64,000 nt of DNA from Malania oleifera (GCF_029873635.1 NC_080422.1:13609936-13673935), one strand, 5' to 3'. Shown: positions 34,865-46,103, numbered from the stretch's first letter. Made by a program: numbers and translations. The notes: generated by a model from the letters alone, not told the origin.

Positions 34865-36181
34865 ATGGCTCACATTGGTGTATCCCCATTTGTTGAGGGA
34901 CAGTCACTTTCCAGCCCTCCAGTATTTTGTGGTATCAACTATACCATGTGGAAAGTTAAAATGACCATTTTCTTGAAATCTATTGACTGGAGGGTCTGGC
35001 TTGTAACTGCCAAAGGAAGATGTGCACAAATACATGAAAATGATTTTAATATGATTAGTTCTAATGCCATGAACATGTTGCATCTTGCTTTAGATTCTGA
35101 TATCTTTGTTGAGTTTGTGGCATATCAAAGTGCACAGGAAATCTGGGATAAACTGGAAAAGAAATACGGAAAATCCCAGGAATTAGAAATGGTAACTCCT
35201 CTAGATGCTCCAAGTTTAAATGATCAAGAGGAGGTAATTCATGAGCTAGGCATCAAAGATGAGGTATATGACTCTTACTCTAGCCCTCCTGATGATTTAT
35301 GTAATGAATGCTGTATTGGGTCATATACTGAATCATCTGTTGATAATGCTGTAAATGGTTCATGCGATGTTTACTATGAAAAATTCTGCGAGGAATCATA
35401 TGTTTGTCTGTGTGACATATCAAATGCTGGACCATCTGTTGAATATCATGATAAGTTTGATAATGATGTTTGTGATGATTCATATATTGAATGTTGTAGT
35501 TTATTAAGGAATGAATCATCGGTTATACTTCATGATAGCCTTATTGAGCATGCATGCAATGATTCGCATGAAAATGATTGTGATAACCCTTGTGGTGAAT
35601 CATGTGCTGATTTGAATAGTAAAAGCATGCTATCATATGAAGAACTAGAAAAGACTTTGTTGAAAATCCATAAGTTTCTAGTTATAATCTCTAAGCATGA
35701 AATACGCCTAAAGAATGAGAACAAAGGAATAGCAAAACAATTAAAGGGGCTGAAAAATTTAAATGCGATTCTTGAAAAGAAAAAGGTTAAGAAAATATTG
35801 AATATTGCATGCTTGGATGAAGAAAGAAATGATTATTCGAAAATTGCTCTTGAGATTAAAAATGATACGAATAATCATAATCAACCCTTCGGATCTAAAG
35901 AGAAAACTTTTTTTAAAAAGGGTTCGGGTTGCTCACATAAAACCAATGATCCAGTCTCACTAAAGAAATATAAATTAAATAAGCACAATCCTTCACGTAT
36001 ATTCTATACTTGCTTATTTTGCAAATTTGTGTGGCATATGTGGTTTAATTGCCTACTAAGAAGCGAGAAAGGACTAGAAAAGGAAATGAGGTGGATAATC
36101 AGTGAAGCAAACCTTGTAGGACTTAAAGAAAAGCAAACTCAAACTGAAAATGCATTCTTGCTATCCTTTCTTTATTCCTAG
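34865..36181 (+). CDS. Copia-type Gag protein, copy 1 (intact)
   Basis: 438 residues; the ATG at 34865 lies 40 bp after the primer site. Residues about 18-40 carry the plant Copia gag signature PPVFCGINYTMWKVKMTIFL (DUF4219/UBN2 type), followed by the capsid-like helix AYQSAQEIWDKLEKKY. Residues about 125-265 form an unusual acidic, Cys/Ser-rich stretch of loose repeats. Next is a predicted coiled coil rich in Lys/Glu/Leu (about 266-325). A CX2CX4HX4C zinc knuckle (CLFCKFVWHMWFNC) is near residues 390-405. Gag packages element RNA into virus-like particles. No frameshift or pol follows. An LTR-driven transcript is expected. Confidence 0.85.
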   Translation: MAHIGVSPFVEGQSLSSPPVFCGINYTMWKVKMTIFLKSIDWRVWLVTAKGRCAQIHENDFNMISSNAMNMLHLALDSDIFVEFVAYQSAQEIWDKLEKKYGKSQELEMVTPLDAPSLNDQEEVIHELGIKDEVYDSYSSPPDDLCNECCIGSYTESSVDNAVNGSCDVYYEKFCEESYVCLCDISNAGPSVEYHDKFDNDVCDDSYIECCSLLRNESSVILHDSLIEHACNDSHENDCDNPCGESCADLNSKSMLSYEELEKTLLKIHKFLVIISKHEIRLKNENKGIAKQLKGLKNLNAILEKKKVKKILNIACLDEERNDYSKIALEIKNDTNNHNQPFGSKEKTFFKKGSGCSHKTNDPVSLKKYKLNKHNPSRIFYTCLFCKFVWHMWFNCLLRSEKGLEKEMRWIISEANLVGLKEKQTQTENAFLLSFLYS

Positions 36182-36588
36182 AATTAGGAGTTGAGACGAT
36201 TGTAGTGTCAGGAAGTGAATGTTGTTTAAAACGAAACTCTTAGTACGCAGACTCACTAAACTATCTTGTTATACTAAGAACCTTTATCCACTTCCAAATG
36301 GACATGGCATGTACGCCCGGTATTTAGGTCTAATTGCTTAACCCATGCTATCACATCTGGAGGACACTATCCAATCACCACAGAGCTTAAGTTTAGAAAG
36401 GCCACACATTCCTTAGTGCCTGGTGCCTGAAATAGATTGATAAGTCAATTCTCGGTACGCACCTCACTTGAGCAATATTTCTTCACCAAGAACCCCTAAG
36501 AATCATGGTAATACTGTTACACATCAAATATGGACCTTAGGGAGAACTCTGGATCAAAAATCAGGAAAAACTGGGAAAATTTACTATG

Positions 36589-36858
36589 CTCGGTCGACCG
36601 AGCACTGCAGTTATAAAATGCCCCGGTCGACCAGCCCATGTTGACTGTGACCCTTCGCGGTCGACCGAACCCTCATGAACAAATTGTCTCGGTCGACCGA
36701 AAGTTTCGGTTTTCTCCTGGTCGATCGAAACATGGCACAATACACCCTTACGGTCGACCGGCCATCCCAGTTCATTTTCGCCTCGGTTGACCGAAAGGTG
36801 TCGGTACCTGGGGAATTTCAAGCGTCGGTCGACCGTATCTACTCCTGGTCGACCGAGC
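36589..36858 (+). promoter_or_regulatory. Internal palindrome array upstream of ORF2, copy 1
   Basis: Nine sites of the same GGTCGACC palindrome as in the LTR. Core starts are 36593, 36626, 36660, 36692, 36720 (GTCGAT), 36753, 36786 (GTTGAC), 36828 and 36848. Spacings are 33, 34, 32, 28, 33, 33, 42 and 20 bp. The two degenerate cores are CpG-type C-to-T changes. The array ends just before a TATA box. Copy 2 is at 43763-44032. Confidence 0.75.
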
Positions 36859-36863
36859 TGCGA

Positions 36864-36870
36864 TATAAAT
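36864..36870 (+). promoter_or_regulatory. Candidate internal TATA box before ORF2
   Basis: TATAAAT 108 bp upstream of the ORF2 ATG and immediately 3' of the internal palindrome array. This repeats the order array, TATA, leader seen in the LTR. Copy 2 is at 44038-44044. Confidence 0.45.
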
Positions 36871-36971
36871 GTTGAATCTCTTCATTTTCAGCTCATTTGC
36901 GCGAGAAATCTTGAGAGATCCTTCCCCATTTCCTAACAAACCCAGTTTCCAAACCTCATAGTTGCACTACC

Positions 36972-38180
36972 ATGGCACACATTGAAGCTCACGATCTTGC
37001 ACATGCCGAGGATGAGTATTTTCTCTCTGACAGATGCAAGATGCGGTACATACGGGAGTTCCGTCCCAAGGAGGTTATACTTGGTAAGATACTCGACTTA
37101 GTCTTTATGGGTCAATACTTTCAAAATATATTAGACTTGTTCGAGTATCAGGGGTGGAGATCATTTATCTCCTACCAACCTGGGGGACATTACCCAACAT
37201 TCGTTAGGATGTTTTATGCCAACCTTGGCAATGATGAGAATGGGTACTTCTCCCGTGTGTTGAGGACAGATGTGCGGTTTAACGCACAATATATCTCTGA
37301 AGTCCTTGACATTGGCCGTGGCGATTTTCAGTGCCCCGAGGTGGGTAACACCTGGATCCTTGATCAGGGATTTACTGTAGCCACATTCGCCAATTTGACC
37401 ATGTCTGACCCTGGCACTGCTAGCCAGATCCATCCTCCCCAGTACAGACAGTTCAGCCTAGAGGCTAAGATCGTGCACCATTTGATCACATACAATATCC
37501 TGCCCAAGGCGGGATCTAGAGTGCACGTCTCCTTTTTGGATTGCTTTGTCATGTGGTGCCTCTTTGCTCGGAAGAAATTGGACCTGCCAAGTTTGATTAT
37601 CCGATGGATGATGGCCAAGACGATTGGCCACCGAGTGATCATGCCATATGGAGGTATCCTGAACAAATTGTTCAGAAGCATTGGAGTCACGAGGACGAAT
37701 GTAGCTTCACTGAAGAGGAGACGACCGGCGGACACCTTCTCTAGAGTGACCCTTAGACTAATGGGGTATGAGCTCGTAGGGAACGTTTGGGCGTCCTCTA
37801 GACTAGCACATGTTGGGGCCCCACAGGAGCCACCACAGCCTCCACAGCCATCGATGACAGATCTCATGACTGCGATCTCTGGCTTGTCAGACATGTTTAT
37901 ACAGTTTAGAGGATCGGTCCAGTCTGACTTACAGGATCTTGTATCATCATCCACTGCACTTAGGCAGGAGCTCCAGCAGCACTCCATCTCCACTGATAGC
38001 CGCCTTACAGACTTGGAGCGGACTATGACAGCCAGCTTCAGTGAGCTGAGTGATCGCATTCAGGAGATGCAGGATGAGAGAGATCGGATGACGATGGATT
38101 TTGACTTTGATGCCGCCGATGGTGGTGATGGAGGAGAGGATGGAGGAGAAGATGGAGGAGATGATGGAGGGGAGATCTAG
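36972..38180 (+). CDS. Putative plant transposon protein (ORF2), copy 1
   Basis: 402 residues. The ATG is in a good plant context (ACCATGGCA). Residues about 50-110 show the FEYQGWRSFI, HYPTFVRMFYANLG and VRFNAQYISEVLDIG pattern of the family annotated as 'putative plant transposon protein', found in plant retroelements and of unknown function. Residues about 195-250 hold basic and hydrophobic segments (VMWCLFARKKLDLPSLIIRW). After a Pro/Gln hinge comes a heptad-like coiled coil (about 290-375) and an Asp/Gly/Glu-rich acidic tail. There is no signal peptide or clear membrane segment, so I do not call it env-like. It lies downstream of gag, where pol would normally be. Confidence 0.75.
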   Translation: MAHIEAHDLAHAEDEYFLSDRCKMRYIREFRPKEVILGKILDLVFMGQYFQNILDLFEYQGWRSFISYQPGGHYPTFVRMFYANLGNDENGYFSRVLRTDVRFNAQYISEVLDIGRGDFQCPEVGNTWILDQGFTVATFANLTMSDPGTASQIHPPQYRQFSLEAKIVHHLITYNILPKAGSRVHVSFLDCFVMWCLFARKKLDLPSLIIRWMMAKTIGHRVIMPYGGILNKLFRSIGVTRTNVASLKRRRPADTFSRVTLRLMGYELVGNVWASSRLAHVGAPQEPPQPPQPSMTDLMTAISGLSDMFIQFRGSVQSDLQDLVSSSTALRQELQQHSISTDSRLTDLERTMTASFSELSDRIQEMQDERDRMTMDFDFDAADGGDGGEDGGEDGGDDGGEI

Positions 38181-38875
38181 ACTCCAGAGTTGTCCACAGA
38201 TCAGATAGCGTGGCCTTGATTCTTTTTGTTGTATTGTTATATCATCTGATCTGTATTAAATAAAAACAGCTCTTTAGATTTATATTGTACTCTTATGATA
38301 TTATTGATATACTATCTTGGTTATTTATGTTAGATACATATATGCGTCTGAAGTATCTTGAATTGCATGCTCTTATTTTTTTCTCGTGTGCCTTACTTTT
38401 TTAATACTGGTTGTTTGAGAACGTTTTTGTGCAGGTAAAATCTGGGACATGTTCTGTTTACAGCCGGCATGATGCCAAATTTTATGTAGACATTTGCCCA
38501 AATAATTGAAACATTACTTGTGTGTGCCAAATGTATGTAATTATGTGAAGTAATTGTTTCATAATTTGCATACATTTAGGGGGAGCATCTAAAAATAAAT
38601 ATCCATCCTGTCTTGCTCCCAAAATATACAGGGATTGGGTATACTTTAAATCAAGTGTGGCTTGTGCTTAAATGGAATGTCTTAAATTGAAATACGTTCA
38701 TGTTGTCGCTGCTACTTGATTTGCCATATGATCATGCATGTAAATCCAAAAATTTTGGATCACTATGGTTATGATTTTTCTGGATATAAATGAGTATGCG
38801 CATAATTGACAAACCAGAAAAAGTTCTCTTCTTTTCAAGCAACTTCCCCCAACTCCTTTTGCACATATTTAAGGG

Positions 38876-38920
<45 letters not shown>

Positions 38921-39706
38921 TATCTATATCTAGTTATAAAAGCAGAAACAGAACTCATATTGGATATATTATATGTCTTGCTAGTGTGCTTACTTGTCTA
39001 CATGACTTGTTCTTTCCATGCATTAAAATTTTATGTCATATCCTAAGGGTGGTGCGTTATATAACTGGCTCATTGATAATATGTGAAAATGCATGCGAAT
39101 TAGTTAGACTACATTTATGCTCAAACCTTCTTTTTAGTATCATATGCCGTGTGATCCTAACTCAAATCTTCCACGGGTTTTATGATATGTTTCATTGTTA
39201 AAGGGTTTTGTATATTTCTAGTTTAATCTTGTTTGCTATGTCATCTACATCTTAGAATCACCAGTTATATTGATTGTGCGCACACGTTATACCTTTATTG
39301 CACAACCCGTCCAATTCATGCTTAATATTTCACTTGCTAAAATTGGACCATGCTGAACTGTTTGAGTAGTTGTGGATAAACTGTTAGGAAATATAAACTC
39401 AAACAGGTTACATTTATACAGGTTTACTTTTGGAAAGTCCAATTTACGAACGGCACTCTGCCGAAATTTTTCTAACATCTTTCCAAAATTCATCATGTAT
39501 AAGTACACTCATCACTTATTGCCTAGTTTTTTTTTTAAATTCAAATGACTTTTTTTTGCTGTTGCCAAAAGGGGGAGATGAAAACGAGGGCAAAAATAAT
39601 GGGTTAATGGGTTAATGGTTTTATTTAAATACATTAGATGCATATTGTGAGGGGGAGCCTTATTAGGCCTAACCCTATATTTTCGCTTGTCGTATTTGTC
39701 ATCATC
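38181..39706 (+). other. Non-coding 3' internal region, copy 1
   Basis: No pol domains in any frame. Contains two (TA)-rich tracts near 38880-38916, GGGGGAG runs, and a patch (about 38220-38640) that differs from the second copy at roughly 30 positions although the flanks are identical. Confidence 0.7.
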
Positions 39707-39720
39707 AAAAAGGGGGAGAT
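39707..39720 (+). other. Polypurine tract, copy 1
   Basis: AAAAAGGGGGAGAT directly abuts the LTR2 start. The equivalent site is at 46889-46902. Confidence 0.85.
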
Positions 39721-41985
39721 TGTTGACCTTATTGGTCACGCCCGGTTTTGATTATGACAAATACTCATTGTATCTAATGAGTGGTTGAGCTTTTGTGCAG
39801 GAATCAAGAATGATAAAATCAAGATGTGCACAAAGCTAGAAAGGCTTGAAGACAATTTCATAAACTCTTAATTATAATATTTTCCAGTGAAATTGTTTGT
39901 AATAGTAATTAGGGTTTTTCGGTTTGTAATAAGCTCACACACATCACATGAATGATTTACTTTGTAAGCTCAAACCGAACCATAGAAAGACCTTAGAGTG
40001 TACCTTTGGGCGACCGAAGGTCGACCGACACCGGACTTTTTCGGTGTCTTCAAAATTGGACCCCAAGTGGCCTTAGGACACACACATATGCACATATGTT
40101 TATTAGGCACTTAAAATTGATTGAGTTGGGTCAATTCGGGACCGAAATGCACACTTGGTGCACTTTCGGTCGACCGAGACAAACAGTTCAAATTGTCCCG
40201 GTCGACCGAAACCGGTCCGGGTCAACTATTTGACCCGGTCCCGGTCGACCGACCCCTTACAGGTCATTTGACCTCGGTCGACCGAACCACCTGGGAGTCA
40301 ACTATTTGACCCCCCGGTCGACCGACCACTTTTTGTACTCCAACAACTCGGTCGACCGAAGCGCATCGGGAGAATTCCCAACAACTCGGTCGACCGAGCC
40401 GTGCAGTTCAAAAAGGCCTCGGTCGACCGAAACTCGGAGATTTCAAAATCGCCTTATCCCGGTCGACCGACCCCTTAGTTCAAAATGCCCTCGGTCGACC
40501 GAGCCACTTGAGTCCCGGTCGACCGAACCACTTTTGGTCGACCGGACCTCTCGGGTTGTTCCCATTTTTACCGTGGTTAATATTTTTCTAAACAGGGTTA
40601 AAATGCATTAAACTCCATTAAACTTTTCTAATAATACCCTATAGGTCCCCAACGGTCATAGTTCCTCCCTTGCCTATATATATGCCTTCATTTGCAAAGA
40701 TTAAGATGGATTAGCCACTTTGATCAGGGAAAATTCTTTGAAAATCCAAAACCCTATAATACTCATTCTTAAGCCTCCTACACTCATACTTACCTTCTCA
40801 TACAAATTAAACCCTTTGTAAGTTGATTGAGTGCTGGTCTAAGTAGGTTTGCTCTCCCATTCATATTTGATTGTTTTATTATCCTTGAGAGCTAAACCTT
40901 GAGTATTCTTAGGGGACTTTATTAATAAGTCTATCCTAAGAAAACTTTGATAGATCTTCTAAGATTTGCACCTCCATTGCAACATCTTAAGAAGATAGTA
41001 TTTGTATTTTGATTGCAAAACATTTTCAAATATCTACTGTGTTATTAATCTTGAAAATATTTGATGAGATATTTGATAGTGTGATAAAATCTTTGTTGCA
41101 ATACTCGTTAACTCATATATCTTTTGCTGAATACAAAGATTGAATATCCTTTTGCAAACCAAACTTATACGTTGCTAGATCTTCATATACATATGTGTAT
41201 TGAGAAAACTTGTTGATTGAAATATATGAAGTCTGGATGATATCTTTGTTTGAGCACTTAGATTAAATATCTTGTGATACAAAGATCATTTAGGTTTGCA
41301 CTCTCACGCACTCATTACAACGATAGTAAATCTATTTGAGAGTTGACATCTTAGACCACACTGAGCTTACAAATTATTTCATATTTGTGGTGTATATTAT
41401 TGCGCGAATTTGGGTACATATCTGCTTTACTTGAAAGCATAATCACTGTACCATCTCATTGTAATACACTTTGGTTGTATTTCCAGGCACGGGCCTGAAG
41501 AGGGAGACTAGCCCTGGAATAGTCCCGGATTGGCTTAGACCCGGTTAGGAAAGCTAGGTGCGTCGTCCTATTAAGGCGTGTAGGTTGAGGTCAGCCCCGC
41601 TAATTGACCTGGTTAAGGTTGAGGTCAGCCCTGTGTTAATTTGACCTGGTTGTAAACGGTGACGCTCCACCCTTAAGTGAGCTCTTAGTGGAATCCTCTA
41701 GCTTGCGAGCTCGAGGCGGGGACGTAGGCACGGTTGGCCGAACCCCGATAACATATCGTGTGTTCATTTATATTTCCGCACTTTATATTAGCCGCACATG
41801 TATGTTATGGGTGAATGATGCGTATGACTTAAATTTCACATTATACTTATCTACGCATTTGGAAATTGAATAGGCAGACCCTAGGTTGTGTATATACTGC
41901 TGTTTATCCAGCATAACCTAAGTGATAAATTTTAAAATTCCAATTCACCCCCCCCCCTCTTGGGAATACACCAACTCTGATAACA
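39721..41985 (+). repeat. LTR2 (shared middle LTR, hybrid)
   Basis: 2265 bp. Its 5' part carries LTR3 alleles (G39734, G39800, T40131) and its 3' end carries LTR1 alleles (CTCTGATAACA and a long C-run). It is therefore a recombinant between the original 3' and 5' LTRs, with the switch between 40131 and about 41925. It serves as 3' LTR for copy 1 and 5' LTR for copy 2. Confidence 0.9.
40018..40545 (+). promoter_or_regulatory. U3 palindrome array (LTR2)
   Basis: The same thirteen GTCGAC-centred sites and spacings as in LTR1, ending about 130 bp before TATATATAT at 40675. Confidence 0.8.
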
Positions 41986-41987
41986 AT

Positions 41988-41999
41988 TGGTATCAGAGC
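41988..41999 (+). other. Primer binding site (tRNA-iMet), internal copy 2
   Basis: TGGTATCAGAGC, two bases after the LTR2 end. Confidence 0.9.
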
Positions 42000-42039
42000 C
42001 TCGTTGCACTTGACCTAAACGTTTTTGTAAAAGATCGCA

Positions 42040-43137
42040 ATGGCTCACATTGGTGTATCCCCATTTGTTGAGGGACAGTCACTTTCCAGCCCTCCAGTAT
42101 TTTGTGGTATCAACTATACCATGTGGAAAGTTAAAATGACCATTTTCTTGAAATCTATTGACTGGAGGGTCTGGCTTGTAACTGCCAAAGGAAGATGTGC
42201 ACAAATACATGAAAATGATTTTAATATGATTAGTTCTAATGCCATGAACATGTTGCATCTTGCTTTAGATTCTGATATCTTTGTTGAGTTTGTGGCATAT
42301 CAAAGTGCACAGGAAATCTGGGATAAACTGGAAAAGAAATACGGAAAATCCCAGGAATTAGAAATGGTAACTCCTCTAGATGCTCCAAGTTTAAATGATC
42401 AAGAGGAGGTAATTCATGAGCTAGGCATCAAAGATGAGGTATATGACTCTTACTCTAGCCCTCCTGATGATTTATGTAATGAATGCTGTATTGGGTCATA
42501 TACTGAATCATCTGTTGATAATGCTGTAAATGGTTCATGCGATGTTTACTATGAAAAATTCTGCGAGGAATCATATGTTTGTCTGTGTGACATATCAAAT
42601 GCTGGACCATCTGTTGAATATCATGATAAGTTTGATAATGATGTTTGTGATGATTCATATATTGAATGTTGTAGTTTATTAAGGAATGAATCATCGGTTA
42701 TACTTCATGATAGCCTTATTGAGCATGCATGCAATGATTCGCATGAAAATGATTGTGATAACCCTTGTGGTGAATCATGTGCTGATTTGAATAGTAAAAG
42801 CATGCTATCATATGAAGAACTAGAAAAGACTTTGTTGAAAATCCATAAGTTTCTAGCTATAATCTCTAAGCATGAAATACGCCTAAAGAATGAGAACAAA
42901 GGAATAGCAAAACAATTAAAGGGGCTGAAAAATTTAAATGCGATTCTTGAAAAGAAAAAGGTTAAGAAAATATTGAATATTGCATGCTTGGATGAAGAAA
43001 GAAATGATTATTCGAAAATTGCTCTTGAGATTAAAAATGATACGAATAATCATAATCAACCCTTCGGATCTAAAGAGAAAACTTTTTTAAAAAGGGTTCG
43101 GGTTGCTCACATAAAACCAATGATCCAGTCTCACTAA
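42040..43137 (+). pseudogene. Copia-type Gag, copy 2 (frameshifted)
   Basis: Same as the gag at 34865 for the first 350 or so codons, with one substitution (Val to Ala in KFLAII). A T7 run at 35919-35925 is T6 here (43083-43088). The one-base deletion shifts the frame and ends the protein at 365 residues, removing the CCHC zinc knuckle and C-terminus that are still readable in another frame to about 43354. Loss of the knuckle should abolish RNA packaging by this copy. Confidence 0.85.
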
Positions 43138-43762
43138 AGAAATATAAATTAAATAAGCACAATCCTTCACGTATATTCTATACTTGCTTATTTTGCAAAT
43201 TTGTGTGGCATATGTGGTTTAATTGCCTACTAAGAAGCGAGAAAGGACTAGAAAAGGAAATGAGGTGGATAATCAGTGAAGCAAACCTTGTAGGACTTAA
43301 AGAAAAGCAAACTCAAACTGAAAATGCATTCTTGCTATCCTTTCTTTATTCCTAGAATTAGGAGTTGAGACGATTGTAGTGTCAGGAAGTGAATGTTGTT
43401 TAAAACGAAACTCTTAGTACGCAGACTCACTAAACTATCTTGTTATACTAAGAACCTTTATCCACTTCCAAATGGACATGGCATGTACGCCCGGTATTTA
43501 GGTCTAATTGCTTAACCCATGCTATCACATCTGGAGGACACTATCCAATCACCACAGAGCTTAAGTTTAGAAAGGCCACACATTCCTTAGTGCCTGGTGC
43601 CTGAAATAGATTGATAAGTCAATTCTCGGTACGCACCTCACTTGAGCAATATTTCTTCACCAAGAACCCCTAAGAATCATGGTAATACTGTTACACATCA
43701 AATATGGACCTTAGGGAGAACTCTGGATCAAAAATCAGGAAAAACTGGGAAAATTTACTATG

Positions 43763-44032
43763 CTCGGTCGACCGAGCACTGCAGTTATAAAATGCCCCGG
43801 TCGACCAGCCCATGTTGACTGTGACCCTTCGCGGTCGACCGAACCCTCATGAACAAATTGTCTCGGTCGACCGAAAGTTTCGGTTTTCTCCTGGTCGATC
43901 GAAACATGGCACAATACACCCTTACGGTCGACCGGCCATCCCAGTTCATTTTCGCCTCGGTTGACCGAAAGGTGTCGGTACCTGGGGAATTTCAAGCGTC
44001 GGTCGACCGTATCTACTCCTGGTCGACCGAGC
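43763..44032 (+). promoter_or_regulatory. Internal palindrome array upstream of ORF2, copy 2
   Basis: The same nine sites as at 36589-36858 (cores from 43767 to 44022), followed by TATAAAT at 44038-44044. Confidence 0.75.
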
Positions 44033-44145
44033 TGCGATATAAATGTTGAATCTCTTCATTTTCAGCTCATTTGCGCGAGAAATCTTGAGAGATCCTTCCC
44101 CATTTCCTAACAAACCCAGTTTCCAAACCTCATAGTTGCACTACC

Positions 44146-45354
44146 ATGGCACACATTGAAGCTCACGATCTTGCACATGCCGAGGATGAGTATTTTCTCT
44201 CTGACAGATGCAAGATGCGGTACATACGGGAGTTCCGTCCCAAGGAGGTTATACTTGGTAAGATACTCGACTTAGTCTTTATGGGTCAATACTTTCAAAA
44301 TATATTAGACTTGTTCGAGTATCAGGGGTGGAGATCATTTATCTCCTACCAACCTGGGGGACATTACCCAACATTCGTTAGGATGTTTTATGCCAACCTT
44401 GGCAATGATGAGAATGGGTACTTCTCCCGTGTGTTGAGGACAGATGTGCGGTTTAACGCACAATATATCTCTGAAGTCCTTGACATTGGCCGTGGCGATT
44501 TTCAGTGCCCCGAGGTGGGTAACACCTGGATCCTTGATCAGGGATTTACTGTAGCCACATTCGCCAATTTGACCATGTCTGACCCTGGCACTGCTAGCCA
44601 GATCCATCCTCCCCAGTACAGACAGTTCAGCCTAGAGGCTAAGATCGTGCACCATTTGATCACATACAATATCCTGCCCAAGGCGGGATCTAGAGTGCAC
44701 GTCTCCTTTTTGGATTGCTTTGTCATGTGGTGCCTCTTTGCTCGGAAGAAATTGGACCTGCCAAGTTTGATTATCCGATGGATGATGGCCAAGACGATTG
44801 GCCACCGAGTGATCATGCCATATGGAGGTATCCTGAACAAATTGTTCAGAAGCATTGGAGTCACGAGGACGAATGTAGCTTCACTGAAGAGGAGACGACC
44901 GGCGGACACCTTCTCTGGAGTGACCCTTAGACTAATGGGGTATGAGCTCGTAGGGAACGTTTGGGCGTCCTCTAGACTAGCACATGTTGGGGCCCCACAG
45001 GAGCCACCACAGCCTCCACAGCCATCGATGACAGATCTCATGACTGCGATCTCTGGCTTGTCAGACATGTTTATACAGTTTAGAGGATCGGTCCAGTCTG
45101 ACTTACAGGATCTTGTATCATCATCCACTGCACTTAGGCAGGAGCTCCAGCAGCACTCCATCTCCACTGATAGCCGCCTTACAGACTTGGAGCGGACTAT
45201 GACAGCCAGCTTCAGTGAGCTGAGTGATCGCATTCAGGAGATGCAGGATGAGAGAGATCGGATGACGATGGATTTTGACTTTGATGCCGCCGATGGTGGT
45301 GATGGAGGAGAGGATGGAGGAGAAGATGGAGGAGATGATGGAGGGGAGATCTAG
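44146..45354 (+). CDS. Putative plant transposon protein (ORF2), copy 2
   Basis: 402 residues and identical to the product at 36972-38180 except one Arg-to-Gly change (DTFSGVTL instead of DTFSRVTL). Same domain layout: GW..F and FYANLG core, coiled coil, acidic Asp/Gly-rich tail. Preceded by the second copy of the internal palindrome array and TATA box. Intact, although the gag in this copy is frameshifted. Confidence 0.75.
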   Translation: MAHIEAHDLAHAEDEYFLSDRCKMRYIREFRPKEVILGKILDLVFMGQYFQNILDLFEYQGWRSFISYQPGGHYPTFVRMFYANLGNDENGYFSRVLRTDVRFNAQYISEVLDIGRGDFQCPEVGNTWILDQGFTVATFANLTMSDPGTASQIHPPQYRQFSLEAKIVHHLITYNILPKAGSRVHVSFLDCFVMWCLFARKKLDLPSLIIRWMMAKTIGHRVIMPYGGILNKLFRSIGVTRTNVASLKRRRPADTFSGVTLRLMGYELVGNVWASSRLAHVGAPQEPPQPPQPSMTDLMTAISGLSDMFIQFRGSVQSDLQDLVSSSTALRQELQQHSISTDSRLTDLERTMTASFSELSDRIQEMQDERDRMTMDFDFDAADGGDGGEDGGEDGGDDGGEI

Positions 45355-46048
45355 ACTCCAGAGTTGTCCACAGATCAGATAGCGTGGCCTTGATTCTTTT
45401 TGTTGTCTTGTTATATCATCTGATCTGTATTAAATAAAACAGCTCTTTCGCTTTATCTTGTACTCTTATGATATTATTGACATACTATCTTGGTTATTTA
45501 TGATATATACATATATGCGTCTGAAGTATCTTGACTTGCATGCTCTTATGATATTCTCGTGTGCCTTACGTTTATAATACTGGTTGTTTGAGAACGTTTT
45601 TGTGCAGGTAAAATCTGGGAAATGTTCTGTTTACAGCCGGCATGCTGCCGAATTTTCTGTGGTTATTTGCCCAAATGATTGAAACATTACTTGTGTGTGC
45701 CAAATGTATATATACATGTGAAGTATTTGTTTCATAGTTTGCATACATTTAGGGGGAGCATCTAAAAACAAATATCCATCCTGTCTTGCTCACAAAATAT
45801 ACTGGGATTGGGTATACTTTAAATCAAGTGTGGCTTGTGCTTAAATGGAATGTCTTAAATTGAAATACGTTCATGTTGTCGCTGCTACTTGATTTGCCAT
45901 ATGATCATGCATGTAAATCCAAAAATTTTGGATCACTATGGTTATGATTTTTCTGGATATAAATGAGTATGCGCATAATTGACAAACCAGAAAAAGTTCT
46001 CTTCTTTTCAAGCAACTTCCCCCAACTCCTTTTGCACATATTTAAGGG

Positions 46049-46103
<55 letters not shown>

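Noticed and set aside
37364-38059. 231-codon minus-strand frame (and its copy at 44538-45233)
   Set aside because: Antisense shadow of ORF2; no homology recognised and codon pattern follows the plus-strand gene.
36972-38180. Env-like protein of a SIRE-type endogenous retrovirus
   Set aside because: No signal peptide, no clear membrane-spanning segment and no glycoprotein features; it fits the plant transposon protein family with a coiled coil and an acidic tail better.
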